A stretch of 64,000 bases of DNA from the NCBI GenBank assembly GCA_027625915.1, contig JANTQA010000023.1, positions 21,080,001 through 21,144,000 of the forward strand, in the 5' to 3' direction. How positions within the stretch are numbered: the first letter of the stretch is position 1; every line of letters starts with the position of its first letter. The position numbers and the translations under genes were made by a program. Shown here in pieces: positions 31,468-43,686 of the stretch. Source of the DNA: Anaeramoeba flamelloides. Its lineage: Eukaryota; Metamonada; Anaeramoebidae. The notes under the pieces are model-generated. The model was not told the DNA's origin and made no database searches. It saw nothing but the letters and a program-made list of their open reading frames with translations.

Positions 31468-32514
31468 ATGAGCAAAGAAACAATTGAATTTACTGTTAAA
31501 TGGAAGGGCAAAACCTTTCCTATTAGTTTCCTATCAACAGCGACTGTTGAAGATTTAAGAGAACATCTCTATACCGAAACGAAGATTAACCCCAAGCACC
31601 AAAAGCTTTTAGGGCTCAAAAGCAACAAGAACAAAAAGATAACAAACAACTTGGCATTAAAAGATCTCAAAATCCCAAAGTCAAGGAAGGTGATGCTAAT
31701 GGGCACGCCTGAAAAGATTCTTCAAAAGGTGCAAGAAATCCCAGTTGACTTGCCAGAGATAATTGACGATTTAGACTTTGACTACGACAACGAAGAGTTC
31801 CAGAATATTCGAACAACAGAGCTTGAAAAAAAATTGGAAGAATTTTTAGAGAACCTAGAAATTAACATTATTAACAAGCCACGGGCAGGTAAAAAATTGG
31901 TTGTCTTTGATATTGACAAGACTGTTTTTGATATGAAAGGAATTGGATCATCAAGTATGGAATTGACAAGGCCAGGGTTGCACCAAATGTTGGAAAAGTT
32001 ATATCCACATTACGACATCGTCTTCTGGTCGCAAACGAAATGGAATTGGATCGAAGCCAAATTGTTTGAGATGGGTGTGCTTTCCAATCCAAAGTATGGA
32101 GTGAACTTTGTCTTGGACATCACTTCAATGTTTAAAATTACATCCGATTATTATAAAAAAAAGGCATCCAAGTCTTCAAAGTCCTTGACTAAGGAAGAAA
32201 AAAAAAAGCTTAAAAAACGAAAGCACTGGATCAAGCCCCTTGAAATTATTTGGAGAAAGTTCCCCGATTTTTACAATGAAAAGAATACCATCCACATCGA
32301 CGATCTTGGAAGGAATTTCGTCTTAAACCCTAAAAATGGGCTCCTAATTAAGCAATTCATTAAAAAGGCCGGCGTATCCAAGGACAAAGAATTGTTATAT
32401 TTAACAGAATATTTACTTTACATCGCAAACCATTATGATGATGTCAGAGTTTTGGACCATAAACGCTGGAAAAAGGAATGGGCTCGAATTAATCGAAATA
32501 GATTCGAAAATTAG
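31468..32514 (+). CDS. UBLCP1: UBLCP1-type ubiquitin-like / CTD-like phosphatase
   Basis: Single exon, 348 residues from the ATG at 31468; in-frame codons upstream lack an ATG. Residues 5-82 are a ubiquitin-like domain, which in UBLCP1 docks on the 26S proteasome subunit Rpn1. Residues 141-330 are a haloacid-dehalogenase phosphatase of the FCP/SCP type. The catalytic DxDxT is D148-I-D150-K-T152; HYDIVFWSQTKWNWIEAK (181-198) is the second conserved block; KPLEIIWRKFPDF and HIDDLGRNF (277-285) give the metal-binding Asp pair. A Ser/Lys-rich insert lies at about 230-252. The family dephosphorylates proteasome subunits, mostly in the nucleus. The length is close to the animal protein (about 318). 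Confidence 0.93.
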   Translation: MSKETIEFTVKWKGKTFPISFLSTATVEDLREHLYTETKINPKHQKLLGLKSNKNKKITNNLALKDLKIPKSRKVMLMGTPEKILQKVQEIPVDLPEIIDDLDFDYDNEEFQNIRTTELEKKLEEFLENLEINIINKPRAGKKLVVFDIDKTVFDMKGIGSSSMELTRPGLHQMLEKLYPHYDIVFWSQTKWNWIEAKLFEMGVLSNPKYGVNFVLDITSMFKITSDYYKKKASKSSKSLTKEEKKKLKKRKHWIKPLEIIWRKFPDFYNEKNTIHIDDLGRNFVLNPKNGLLIKQFIKKAGVSKDKELLYLTEYLLYIANHYDDVRVLDHKRWKKEWARINRNRFEN

Positions 32515-32552
32515 TTTGATTTATTTGTAATTAAGAAAAATGAGAAAATCCA

Positions 32553-32792
32553 TCACAATTTTTTTTTTTTTTTTAATTTTTCTTTAACTTGGTCATTATT
32601 TCCTTCAGGGACTTTAATGTCTTTTTTCGATTTCTTTTTCGTTTTCTCTTTCCCGATCCTTGATATTTCTTTTTCTCTTTCATTAGATTTTTTATGATCA
32701 TTCTCCCTTTCATAAGAACTTTCGTTTTCATCAGAACTTTCATTTTCATTTTCATATCCTTTATCAAATACAATTACTTTTTTATTCACCAT
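32553..32792 (-). CDS. Possible small Lys/Glu-rich protein
   Basis: A 79-codon frame from the ATG at 32792 on the minus strand, convergent with UBLCP1 and ending 39 bp from its stop. It starts MVNKKVIVFDKGY, then is rich in Glu, Asn and Ser, and ends in a Lys-rich tail (VKEKLKKKKKL). The A-rich sequence before the ATG resembles the leaders of other genes here. No known domain. It could instead be low-complexity 3' sequence. Confidence 0.35.
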   Translation of the reverse strand: MVNKKVIVFDKGYENENESSDENESSYERENDHKKSNEREKEISRIGKEKTKKKSKKDIKVPEGNNDQVKEKLKKKKKL

Positions 32793-35284
32793 TTTTTGTT
32801 TTTTATATTTGGGATGATTAAATAAAAAAAAAAAAGTAATACTCAAAAATAAATTAAAATCAAAAAAATTATGAAGAGTATGCATGATATGCCAATATGG
32901 TTCTCTCTTTTGAAATGAATATTTTAATCAAAATTTGTAATTCTTCATTTTATATGAAGACATGATATATATTTGAAAAATGCTTTAACTTTAAGGTATT
33001 AATGTCAGCTAAGATTTGTATAAAATTAAAATGTGTCGCAATTGAGGGTAAATTATCTTTGTATACCATCTGTCAAAAGGTTCTAAAAAATCTATTATAA
33101 AAAATTATAGAATAATAAATGATTATATTTTTTATCCAGAATCACAATTAAAAATGATAATTTTGGTAATTATTATATTTTTTTCAATTTTTAACACAAA
33201 TATTATGAGTTTTATAACAATAACATCCCCTTTCGTATTTAAAATGAAATCGTCTTGTAACATTTGGTGTATATTCAGATAGAAACCCAATTTTTTATCA
33301 ACTCCATTTCACTCGAAGTGGGCAAAGCCAAAAATGAAAAATTCAATTTTTTTAAAGAGTAATTCAACAAAACTAAGATTGTTTAGGAATAAGAGAAATA
33401 ACAAAATTCAGATTAGAGTAGATAATCATAAATGAAATACCTGAATAGTAAAAAATTATAAAAAATAAAAAAAAAAAGCAAAAAAATTTTTGGCTAGTTT
33501 CATTGGAATGTTTCCTACAAAATTCAAATTTTCTTTGGAAAAAAATCAAATTGTTGACAATAAGATCTTTTAATTGTAAATGTATGAATTTTAAAAGAAA
33601 ATACAAAGTCTCACTTTTCTTAATGTTAACATGGATTTTCATATAGTTTTTTTTTTTCAAATTGACTTTTTAAAAATAAATACAATAAAAAGATTAAATA
33701 AAAAAAAAAAATTTACTAAATTTTGAAAAAATAATTTTACAAAAGAAAAAAAATTAATCTAAACAAAAAAAAAAAATGAGAAAAAAAAAATAAACAAAAA
33801 GTAGAAAAAAATATTTTGATCTAAAAATTGATATTTTATTTTGAGAAGAATAATAAATTACTAAAATCATAGAAAATGTTCTATATAATCAATAAAATTG
33901 GGTACCTTTATTGAAATAGATTTTATAAGGAAATGAGTTATATAACCAAATAAAATAGAATACAATGGTTCTGGTTATATGCACCACTTCTATTACCATT
34001 ATAGTTAATTAAAAGGAAGCTGATAATAAGTTTGTTTTCAACAGATTTATTCTCAACAAGTGTAATCAGTACCTGTTAACCTGATCAAAAAATTTTCCAT
34101 ATCTATACCTACAGATAAATTCTCCTTTAATATTTACTTATAGACTTTTATTAATTTGAATAATTTAATTAATAACAATAATAATCATATTGTATTTTTT
34201 TGACAAAAAAAATTTTTTTTTATTATTCATAAGATACCATGTAAGCCCTAAAACGAATTAAAATGATTCTTGAAAAGGCATGCTATTAAAAAATCTCGAT
34301 AAATAATTCAAGTCAAAATACTTTTAAAATCATATCTATACAAAATTATCAAAAATTTTATTAAAAATATTGAAAAAAACTTGATACTTAAAAAATATCT
34401 GTTTTACTACTCGTTAAAGTTTACGAAAATTTATTAAGAAGCTCAAAATAATTGTTATATAAATTTTTTTCAATGATCTTTAATAATATAAAAAAAAACA
34501 AAAAACTTAAATAATAGGAAATTTTCTCTCGGTCATCAATTATTTGTCGATTTTCTACCCTCCTATAAAGTTCCCGTCACTTTTGATCCAACAAAATAAA
34601 AATTATATGAAGAAATTTTACTTTTTGAAGTTTTATAAAAAAAAAAAAAAAATCCATTGTTTATTATTATTATTATCGAAGAAGTGTAATTAGATTCTAT
34701 AATTTTTACATCAGTATCTTATTAAAAATTGAAGTAAACAATCATATATTCAACAATGGTTCTATTCTTTTTCAATTTACTAAAATTTGAATATACTTTT
34801 TTAATTTCTTTTCTTGTAAATTGTGAAAATAAGGGTGTTAGTTTGTGCTTTTCTTAAATTTGTGAAAAATGTTCAAGTTTATAGTAATATTTTATTTAAT
34901 TTTATAAACATTGAAATTTTCTAACCAAATATATGTTATACTATTTCTTTCTTCTTTTTAACACTCTTTATTTACGAGAATAAATAATATATTATCATAT
35001 ATTTCTTTCCTCTTACTATATTTATCCGTTAACCCAAATCATTTTTTTCTTCTTTCTGTTTTAAATATTCTTTTTTGAGATATTCTACTTTAAATAAATG
35101 TTAAGAAAAATATTGATTCAAAGATTAAAATTTAATGGATTAAATTACTTAAATCAAACAAAAAACTTCAAAAAATCTAACTTAAAGCAAATTAATAATT
35201 ATTGAAAATTTTGAAAGCAAAAATCTTAATTATTTAGTTTTCAATTTGATGGGAAATAAATAATTTAAAAATTTAAAAAATTCA
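32793..35284. other. Long AT-rich intergenic region
   Basis: No gene seen in about 2.5 kb. It contains repeat S copy B (33440-33665). Confidence 0.45.
33440..33665 (-). repeat. Dispersed repeat S, copy B
   Basis: Reverse complement of the core of 29560-29765. See copy A. Confidence 0.65.
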
Positions 35285-35502
35285 TCCCTTAATTCAATGA
35301 TTCTCAAATCATATTTAAAAATATCCTATTTTCGAAACAAAATCTTTATTTGATGAATTAAATGAAATTTATCTTGAAAATTCTCTTGAAATAATAAAGT
35401 ATTAACTTTACCAAAAAATTTTCAAATAAACAGTTTTTTTATTAAAAATTAAAAAGTAATTATATTAAATATACAGATAAGATCAAGAAATAAACGATTT
35501 TT

Positions 35503-35942
35503 GTTGGAAAGTTAAAAATTATTTACAATAATTAAAATTCAAAATTATTTATTTAAAACTCCAAAATATTTAAGTTCTCCATCAAGTTCAATAATTCCAA
35601 AATTCAGATCGTTTACGGACTTCTTTAATATATATTACTATGTAATAAATTAAAATTCAAATAAATTTTGTCATTTATGTTTAAATTGTGAACAAAAGGG
35701 CATTAGAGAAAATATTGATAATTTCTTAAGGATATTCCCTTCCTATAAAAAGGTGGGTTAATATTTCATAACAAATTACAAAAAAATAAATATTAATGGA
35801 TTAATTTCAAATATAGACAGTTTAAAACTATTTTCATTAATTAATATTGTGAAATTTATGATTTTACGATTAAATTTCCTTAAAGGGAATTTAAGTCTAA
35901 GGGTGACTAGAATGTAATTTATACTTCTTCAATAATAAAAAA
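35503..35942 (+). pseudogene. 5'-truncated LINE tail
   Basis: Homologous to the end of the LINE at 59534-60441 (TTGGAAAGTT, CCATCAAGTTCAATAATTCC, GGGAATTTAAGT) and ending AATAATAAAA plus poly-A. An 18-bp imperfect target duplication flanks it (35485-35502, AAGAAATAAACGATTTTT; 35943-35960). The frame is broken. Confidence 0.85.
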
Positions 35943-36082
35943 AAGAAATAAATGTTTTTTTTTAAAATTTTTTCTTGATAAATGATTTCATTTTTTGGAT
36001 TTCCATTTTTTAGTTGGTATTTTTTTATATTTTACCATACTATATTCCGCTCCTATTTCTAAACCATTAATGAATATGGTTA

Positions 36083-37200
36083 AGGGGGTAGTCATTTTTG
36101 AAAATAAAATGAAATCTTATCAAGATCTTGAAATTTTTTTTTTTTTGTAATTTGTGTTTAGACTTATGGAATGGATGAGTTAGCCTCATTTAAACAATTT
36201 ATTGATTTGATTCTCTTTTTTGAAATTCAAAATTTGCATGTTTCCAATATAAAAAGAAAAAAATAAACCTATTATTTTGTTTAAGAATTAAGTTAATTCT
36301 TGAAAATGGGAAAAAATATTTTTCGTTTTATGTTGGAAAGTATTGATTTCGAAAGCAAATTTTTTATTTGGTAATTTTTTCTTTGATTAATATTTCAATT
36401 CTAATCTCAGCCAATAAAACTAATTGTGGTATAGGTGATTCAATAAATGAATATTTGGTAGAAGATTAACTCCAATTTATCAATTAAATTGAAATCTATG
36501 GAACAAAAAAAATTTATTCTTTAAGGTTTTAAGAAAGTTGTGTTCTGGTTTTCAAAAAATGAAAAAAAAATGACTAAATTTCAATTTTGAAAATTTTTTA
36601 AAAAAATTGTTTGGTCTTATTCACAAGAATCCTTATAACAATTCAATTCATTTTTGGAATAAAAAAAATGAATTCAAATTTTGAAGATAAAATTAACTAA
36701 TTCCCAAATATCTTCAAGAAAATTTTATTTTGAATAATCGAATTTTATCTTAATACAAAAACAAAATTTCAGAGTAAAATTTTTATATGACTTTAAAACT
36801 TTGATTATTATAACTACTCTTCTTAAAAAAATACAATTGTTTTTTAATCTGTTGAATATATCAATTTTTTGTGTTGTCCAAAATTTTTATCTCAAAAAAT
36901 AAAAAAAATCTTTATATTAATATTATTGGTAACAAAGAAATGTTATAGTATAACAATGATCAAAATTGCAATAAAAGGGGTAAAAAATAGATAAATTGTG
37001 AGAGAAAAAAAGAATTTAATAGTTTTCTTTTTCAGAAAAAATGGAAAAAAAAAATTGATCTCACTAAACTAATTTTCTTTTATGGCTTTCTTAGTCGATC
37101 AGAATTTTTTGACACTTGGCATATACAAAATTTGTAAGTAGAGAATACCACTAATGGCATATTTTAAAATTTTTCTTTGTTGTCTTAGAAGACTAGTCCC
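36083..37200. mobile_element. TTAA-flanked element X
   Basis: 1,118 bp between TTAA at 36079-36082 and TTAA at 37201-37204. Its left end is GGGGGTAGTCA, its right end AGACTAGTCCC. It shares its right-hand TTAA with the next element. No recognisable coding sequence. Confidence 0.65.
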
Positions 37201-37204
37201 TTAA

Positions 37205-38138
37205 GGGACTAGTCTATATTAATTTTTTTTTTTGACCAATAACTAAATAACGAACCCTTATCTTGAAATATGTTTAAAATTGAAAATAGACAGGTTTTTT
37301 CAATGTTAGAACTTTTAGTTCTTTTTTTTAAAAATTTTACAATTCAGTCAAAAAAAGTGACTTTTTAAAATTTTTTTTTGAAAAAAGATCTTTAACGGAT
37401 GAGAATTTTTTGATTAATTTTGGATTTAATTATTTTCTCAAAAATAATATTTATTCTCATTTTTAAAAACGAAAAAATAATTTAAAACTGGTGAATATTT
37501 TCTCCTTTACTTCTATTCATCCAACTTGACTCTATAAAGAACTCAATTTGTTTTATCAATAATTACTTTTTTAAAAAATAGTTCTGATTCTTTTCTTTGA
37601 TTTTTTTTAACTCTGCCAAAAACTTTTGGGATGGTAATTTGGGAACACTTAAAAAAACTTCAAATTCAACAAAAAAAAAAGAGTGTAAACTGAAAAAGTA
37701 GATTCATGAAAAAAAAAGAATGGTACAAGAAAAGAAAGAAAAGTCTTTTATTAAGAGTAAATTATATATTGTATATTTTTTTCGAATCAAACTATGTTTT
37801 CATACTTATCCAAAAAAAACCTTTCAGGTTTATTTTTCAAACTATTTTTTGTAGGTCTTCCACAAACATAATAAGGTTTTGCTTTCTTGCTCATATTTTT
37901 TTTTTTATTTTTTGTCTTTTTGTGAAAAGTTGAAAAAAAGCAACTTTCAAAAAAGTGAAAAAATGCAAAATTTTTTTATTTCTATAAAAACAATAACTAA
38001 ATTGAATGAATGTCATTTAGCAAGATTTTATTAATATACTAAGAAGTTTTTCACTTTGGTTTCAAATCTAAGTAATTAGCAAAAAAATTCTAAATCTCTA
38101 TTAAATTTACCTAAAAAAATTTAATATAGACTAGTCCC
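37205..38138. mobile_element. TTAA-flanked element Y, GGGACTAG family, copy B
   Basis: 934 bp with perfect ends GGGACTAGTCTATATTAA and its complement. TTAA at 37201-37204 and 38139-38142. Aligns along its length with 10204-11149. No transposase, so it needs one from elsewhere. TTAA targeting suggests piggyBac-like mobilisation. Confidence 0.85.
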
Positions 38139-38250
38139 TTAAAGAAATTATTTTGATGATTCGTTTTCTCAATAAACTGTGGTACTAAATTTTAGTAAAA
38201 TTTACTTACTCCCTTAAAAAAATAGCAACTTTAAAAAAAGTTTGTTATTT

Positions 38251-38603
38251 GAACTTTTTATCATTGTTCTAATTCACTAACAAGTTTGTCGAGGTTTTGT
38301 ATAGTTGATGAGTGGTGATATTTTTTGAATTGTGAACATAATTGTTTTTTTCAAAAGGTGTCAATCTTGTCCAGAATGAAACATAGCCAAGTGTTATTAG
38401 TGTTTCAAAATTATAAAATAAAAGATCAAAAAGAACTCCACCCAAAATTTATTTTTCAAAAAATTGTAGTGAATGTATTTTTATTTCAAAGCAAAATGTT
38501 CTCAATTTCACAATAACCCCCTTAAATAACAAAAATCAAAACCAAAAATCAAAAACAAAAAGCCAAAAGCCAAAAGAAACAAAAGAGAAAAATATTAAAA
38601 GGA
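38251..38603. other. Downstream flank of the jacalin gene
   Basis: No gene supported. A 63-codon frame at 38325-38516 has no recognisable feature and starts without ATG. Confidence 0.4.
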
Positions 38604-39041
38604 TTAAATTTTCTCATATAAAACACCAAGGCCATCGCACCAACTGCCCGTTGTTCCATAAAACCCAATAACCTTTCTATTTTCTAAAATGTGGGCAGTG
38701 ATGCCTCCTTCGATTTGACCTACTTCGATATGTCTGTTTTTGTTTGTAATAATCTTGAGATGGTTTACATAATCTCCTGATCTGATTATTACATTATTAA
38801 AGTATTCACCGCTTTCAAGAGCTAAGCTAGTTAACCCACTTTCTCCCAGGCCAGTTTCTTCAGTGTGCGATCCTGAGTATTCAACCTTTAATTTCCCAAC
38901 ATACCCTTGATCATTTTCACCGATCGTAATTTTGATAATCGAATCATCGTTGGAGTATGGAGAGATTTCAAACGGAATCCCTCCAAACCCTCCTCGGGAT
39001 TCTGTTGCTAATAAGTTCCCTTTGTATTTTACACTCGTCAT
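38604..39041 (-). CDS. Jacalin-like lectin domain protein
   Basis: Single-exon gene of 145 residues on the minus strand, one complete jacalin-like beta-prism domain and nothing else. Visible landmarks are RGGFGGIPFE (16-25), the ITIGENDQGYVGKLKVEY strand pair (38-55), the GEYFNNVIIRSGDYVNHLKI block (78-97), and the C-terminal sugar-binding loop G132-S-W-C-D136 followed by LGVLY. The GxxxD motif in this loop contacts mannose or galactose in plant jacalins. No signal peptide is seen, so it is probably cytosolic. The ligand and role are not known. Confidence 0.88.
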   Translation of the reverse strand: MTSVKYKGNLLATESRGGFGGIPFEISPYSNDDSIIKITIGENDQGYVGKLKVEYSGSHTEETGLGESGLTSLALESGEYFNNVIIRSGDYVNHLKIITNKNRHIEVGQIEGGITAHILENRKVIGFYGTTGSWCDGLGVLYEKI

Positions 39042-40299
39042 TCTATTGACAGAAAATGTTTTTTAGTGTACGATTATTTCAAGTAGAAAAAACTTCAGAT
39101 TCGGAACAAAAGACTAAAAAATGAATCGACCTCGATTAAACATTTGCGGTTTATTTTTCCTCTATTGGGAATTAATTTGGTATATTTATAAAGAAAAGAA
39201 TGGTTGTGTGAGTTTCTTCTCTTTAAAGTTATGATCATTAAAGTATGGAAAGTTTTTTTTTTCTCAAAATGTTGTTCTGCAATTTTCAATTTTTAGTGTT
39301 TCTTCATTAGGTAATATTTCCTCTTATCTTGGAACTATTTTAAAACTAAAGCAATATTTAAAGAGGTGTGTTTGTTATAGCTGTTGTTGGATGTGAGTTT
39401 TGGAGATCATTTGTATTGTCTCTCTTTGAAAATTTAGTTTCTTTGATTTTTTTATTTGTCAAAAATTACTTTTGATTTTTAAAAAGTTTTTAATTTGACA
39501 AATAAATTTAAAAATTGAATTTTCGTCATATAAAATACTCAAAATGAATTCTACCTTGATGAAATTGAATTAGTATATATACAAAAAGAATTATTTAAGA
39601 TATCTAATAATACGTATTATTCAATATTTTTTTAGATTGTAGTATGGGATTATTTTTACTATAAAACCCCTTTATTTAATATTTTGAAGAGCTGATAGAT
39701 CTTGCATTTTTCTTCTTATAATTTGAGTAATATTTGGGATAAAAAAACCAATTATAGAATTATATCAAAATTCGTTCATTATTAAAGAATTGACAAAAAA
39801 AATCGAGGTAGATTCAATGAATTTCTCAGAAATGAAAATTGTTTGAGTGTTTCTGTGAATCAGCTTTACTTAACCTTTAAATTTATAAAGGGTGCCCTAA
39901 TTGTTCTTGGTAGAAATATTGAAAAGAAATTATATCCTGATTTATTTTTGGTTGTATTGCTCATTTTTCAAAATTTATTGTATTATGGTAAATAAAATAT
40001 TTACTGCTAAAATGAATTAATTGGAAACTTGAATTTTTAAATTTTAAAAATCAGTCTCCAAAAAAATTACAGAATAGAAAACAATTTACACAAAGATTTT
40101 GATTCTTGAATATTGTCAAAAGTTAAATGTTTGTAAATAATATTCTTATTTTTCATAGATCAATAAAGATATCTGAAACTGAAATTCAATAAACTTAATT
40201 CTTAACTATTATTGAAACCTTCAATCATATTTCAAATGATTAGAACAATTATAACAGACAACAATCCAAAAAAATCATTTTTATGAATATTTACAAATA

Positions 40300-40522
40300 A
40301 GATTAATTTCAAAAATAAGGGCAAATTTTATATCAGTAAAAAAATTTGTGTAATTGTTTTTTTTTTTTGAATAATAATGTATTTCACTCAAGTGTTTAGA
40401 GAAAAAAACAAATACAGATTAATAAATAAAAATCTTGTTTTATCAATTTAATTTTTTTAAGACAAATGAAAAAAAAAAAAAATAATAATTTAAAAGTTTC
40501 CCCCTAATTTTGAAATTTGTCT
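40300..40522. mobile_element. AATAGGGGCA MITE, copy B
   Basis: 223 bp flanked by TA (40298-40299, 40523-40524), with AGATTAATTTCAAAAATAAG at the left end and its near complement at the right. Same length and ends as 12339-12564 and 53941-54166. Confidence 0.75.
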
Positions 40523-41879
40523 TATATGACTAATATGGAAAATTGAAAATTGTACAAATTTTGGTTTAATCTGATGTTTAGAATTTTTTTTTTATTCTAA
40601 GAATATATTGAATTTTGGTTTTAGTTTGGAAATGAACAAAAAAATAAGTAAAATAATATTTAAAATTTACTATTTATACCAATTTTTCAATTTATTTTGA
40701 TAAAAACTTTTTTTTTTTGGATTAATAAAATAAACTGGATCACTCACCTTTTCGAATTTTAAATACCAAAAAATCTTGGTATCTTCTTTTTTTAACATTT
40801 ACGTTCGTTGATTCTTGTAAAAAAATGAATTATAATTTTTGATAAAGTGTAAATTATAGTATAAATATCCTTTTCCTTAAATTAACCTATAGAGAATTTA
40901 AGAGTAAAATAATGAATTCCGGAATTATTTAGGGTAAGGTAGACCTAAATTTTCTTTTTGAAAGTTGATAAAACAAATATTTTTTTCAAAAAAGTAGTAA
41001 AAATTTTCAAATTGTGGGTAGTTTCACTAAGATTTTACTAAAAATCTTCACTAGGAAATTTAACTTAATAATATTAATATTTAACTATTTGTCATTTCAT
41101 TGTAAATAAATACCTTGAAAATAAATATTTATTTATATATGGATCAACAATGTCATATCTTAGGGATCCCATCTACAAAAAATAATCAAAAAAAAAAAAA
41201 AAATCTGATATATTTTTTCACATAATGGAACAAAAAGAAATTAAATTGTAACAGTTTGTGAAGATATTGTTTCAATTAACAGTATTAGTTTAAAAGAGTG
41301 TTTGAGGCAATATAAAATTTTATTTTTTACTCCTTTTTCAAAATAGTTTTTCACAAATTATTTGTAAAAAAAAAATTACAAAAAATAGAAAAAGGGGAGA
41401 AAGTGCACGAAATTTATTTTATTATCAACTATAAAAAAAATCAATTAGAATTTTTTTTATTATTTTGGTGAAATTTTGTTTAAAATTATTTTTTGGGAGT
41501 AATTATTAATAGAAATGGGCTTTTTATAATTGTAATTTTATTTTTACTAACCCCATTCTACTATTTAAGCAGTTAGTGAATGTTCTGAATTTTAATATTC
41601 TTGAGTTTGGGGGATAATATAATTTATTTTTGAGTTTTTTTAAAATAATTTAGAGATTTTCAATTATTATGAAATATTTTTGTACCTTCCAAAAAAATAT
41701 TGTTTATCAAAAAATCAAAAAAACCAATCCTCACTTCAACTCAAAGAAAAAGAAAATATTTTGAAAAAAATGGTAAAACTGTATTAAATCTTATGTTTTA
41801 TGAAATTGATACAAAAATAATAAAAAATAGATATAAAAAGCAAACAAAAAACCTACATTAAATCTATATCATCAAAGAA

Positions 41880-42320
41880 GAATTCAAAACAGATCCTATT
41901 TTATTGTAAAAAAACTTGTATTATTGGAATTAAAAGAAAATAGGATATTTAAAGTGATGTTGGGAAAATATTTTATAAATAACAAGTATTTTGTTAATCA
42001 AATATTTTCCAAATAAAACTATTTCTGAATTTAAAAACCTATTAAATAAAAATTAATTCGGAGAAATCTTCCACATAAGATCATGAAATAAATTATTTTT
42101 ATTTATTTTTTCATGATCAATTTTTATCATTATTTTAATTTCCAATTTTTTAATTTTTATAACAAATATTATACTAGGATATATCCCGATCTCCTACTAA
42201 TTTAAAATATTCTTTTATTTAATTCAAGAAATCTTTTTAATAATTCGGATTTTCCAAAACTGAGGATCTCAAAAATTATAAAATTTCATGTACCTATAAA
42301 ATATTACATTAGCATCAGTT
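41880..42320. repeat. Dispersed repeat R, copy C
   Basis: Shares GATCCTATTTT, GATCATGAAATAAAT and TATACTAGGATATATCC with 23795-24500. It has an uninterrupted site where copy B holds the LINE tail. Confidence 0.65.
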
Positions 42321-42625
42321 TCATGACTTAGAATTACTATACAAAGTAATTCCACGAAATAAAAATTGTTATATCTTGAACTTGACTAATAGAAAAGAAA
42401 AAATTGACAAAAGAAGATTAACAAATAAAATAAAAAATTATTTATTTTAAATTTTATATATGGAAAAAGTCATTTTGAAAAAGGTGAGACAAAAAAATTT
42501 AGAAAAATAAACCTGAAAAGAGATCAACTGAAGTTCGTGAACAATTTTATAGATGCTTTGAAAACTTTTTTGTCGTACTTTTTTAAAATGAAATCACATA
42601 AAACACCTCAAAAAAAAAACAGTGT

Positions 42626-43204
42626 TTAGTCAATTAATTCCCAAATATGATTTACGATTTGGAAACGGTTTTCAAGGTTTGGTTGGAAAGTTTCGTCTTT
42701 CAGATTATTTTTTTGAGAGATCAAAACTTGAATTTGTTGATCGCCAGGAGTATTAAACCTCAAATTGGTAATATTGAGGTAAAGGTTACGTGCGTGCCGA
42801 AGTTTTTCAATGTTTTTCGAATTTATTTTTTGTAATTTCCCTAAACGACTTTCAGAATCTAAAAGTTCGTCCTCAATTTCCTCAGCTTCCTTTGATAATA
42901 TTTTGTGTTGGATCTTTAGTTTTTTGATCGTTTCTTTGATTTCTTTTTTTTGTTTTTCAATTTCTTTAATTTCTTCATTTCCTTCATTGTTTTGATTTTC
43001 TAGTTTTTCTTCTAGTGCAATAATTGAACTTTTTAGTTTATTAATAAAACGATTCACTTCTTCTTTTCTTTTATTGTTTAAATTCTTCATATCAAGTACT
43101 CTTTGATTTACCCTTGAAATCAGTTTTGTGTCCTCTTCTTTATCAATTACATTGATCATTTCATCAATAATGTTGAGTGTGTCTTTTATTTGGTTTGTAG
43201 TCAT
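42626..43204 (-). CDS. SPC24: Spc24-like kinetochore subunit
   Basis: Single-exon gene of 192 residues, nearly the length of human Spc24 (197). Residues 45-135 are a continuous coiled coil rich in Glu, Lys and Ile. The C-terminal ~55 residues form a small globular part: ARNLYLNITNLRFN, then a strand (IQVLISQ), then PNLENRFQIVNHIWELID. This matches the order in Spc24 of LYxxxSKIxW, an intervening strand and a final helix DYLWSLVD. Spc24 pairs with Spc25 at the centromere end of the Ndc80 complex. The call rests on the C-terminal pattern and length, because coiled coils alone are not diagnostic. No neighbouring kinetochore gene is visible. Confidence 0.7.
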   Translation of the reverse strand: MTTNQIKDTLNIIDEMINVIDKEEDTKLISRVNQRVLDMKNLNNKRKEEVNRFINKLKSSIIALEEKLENQNNEGNEEIKEIEKQKKEIKETIKKLKIQHKILSKEAEEIEDELLDSESRLGKLQKINSKNIEKLRHARNLYLNITNLRFNTPGDQQIQVLISQKNNLKDETFQPNLENRFQIVNHIWELID

Positions 43205-43686
43205 AGTGCGATTTGGTTGAGTTTTAATAATAATTACTTTGGATGTTTGTGGATAATTTGTTGTTGTAGAATTATTTGAGTTTGTTGAGAAAAAAAGAAA
43301 AAATGATTCTGAATTTTATTTTATTTATTTTTTAACGGTTAGAAAAATGTATTTTTAAAAAGATATAAAGTACATTGAATTCGATGAAAATTTGTTAATA
43401 TCTAATTGTTTGCAATGAATAAACAATTGAGTAATTTAGGTTGGATTGTAAAATCTCATTTGACTTTTAAAATTGTCTTGTAGTCTTGAGTAAAGTTTAA
43501 TTGGGTTCAAAATTTAAATCACAGTTTCTTTTTCAAGAAAGCTGTACTATTAAATAATCAAAGAACCTTACAGTAAATAAAAAGTAAATATGGTACTGGT
43601 TTCTGATAGTTTGACAATTAAAAAAGTAATTTGAAAAATTAATGAAAAGAAGGGAAAAGTTTCTCAACAAAAAGAGATATTTTTAA
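43205..43686. other. Upstream flank of the Spc24-like gene
   Basis: AT-rich, presumably including its promoter. No other feature seen. Confidence 0.4.

Larger units (their letters stand above)
35285..38250. repeat. Dispersed repeat R, copy B, split by three insertions
   Basis: Repeat R is recognisable at 35285-35502, 35961-36082 and 38143-38250. The gaps are a LINE tail (35503-35942) and a tandem pair of TTAA elements (36083-38138). Order and target sites are confirmed by the uninterrupted copy at 23795-24500. Confidence 0.75.
39042..42625. other. Intergenic region between the lectin and Spc24-like genes
   Basis: About 3.6 kb, AT-rich. It holds one AATAGGGGCA MITE and one copy of repeat R (listed separately). 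No gene is supported; the frame at 39095-39289 looks random. Confidence 0.45.

Noticed and set aside
39095-39289. 64-codon minus-strand frame upstream of the jacalin gene
   Set aside because: No similarity or start context. It probably overlaps the lectin promoter.
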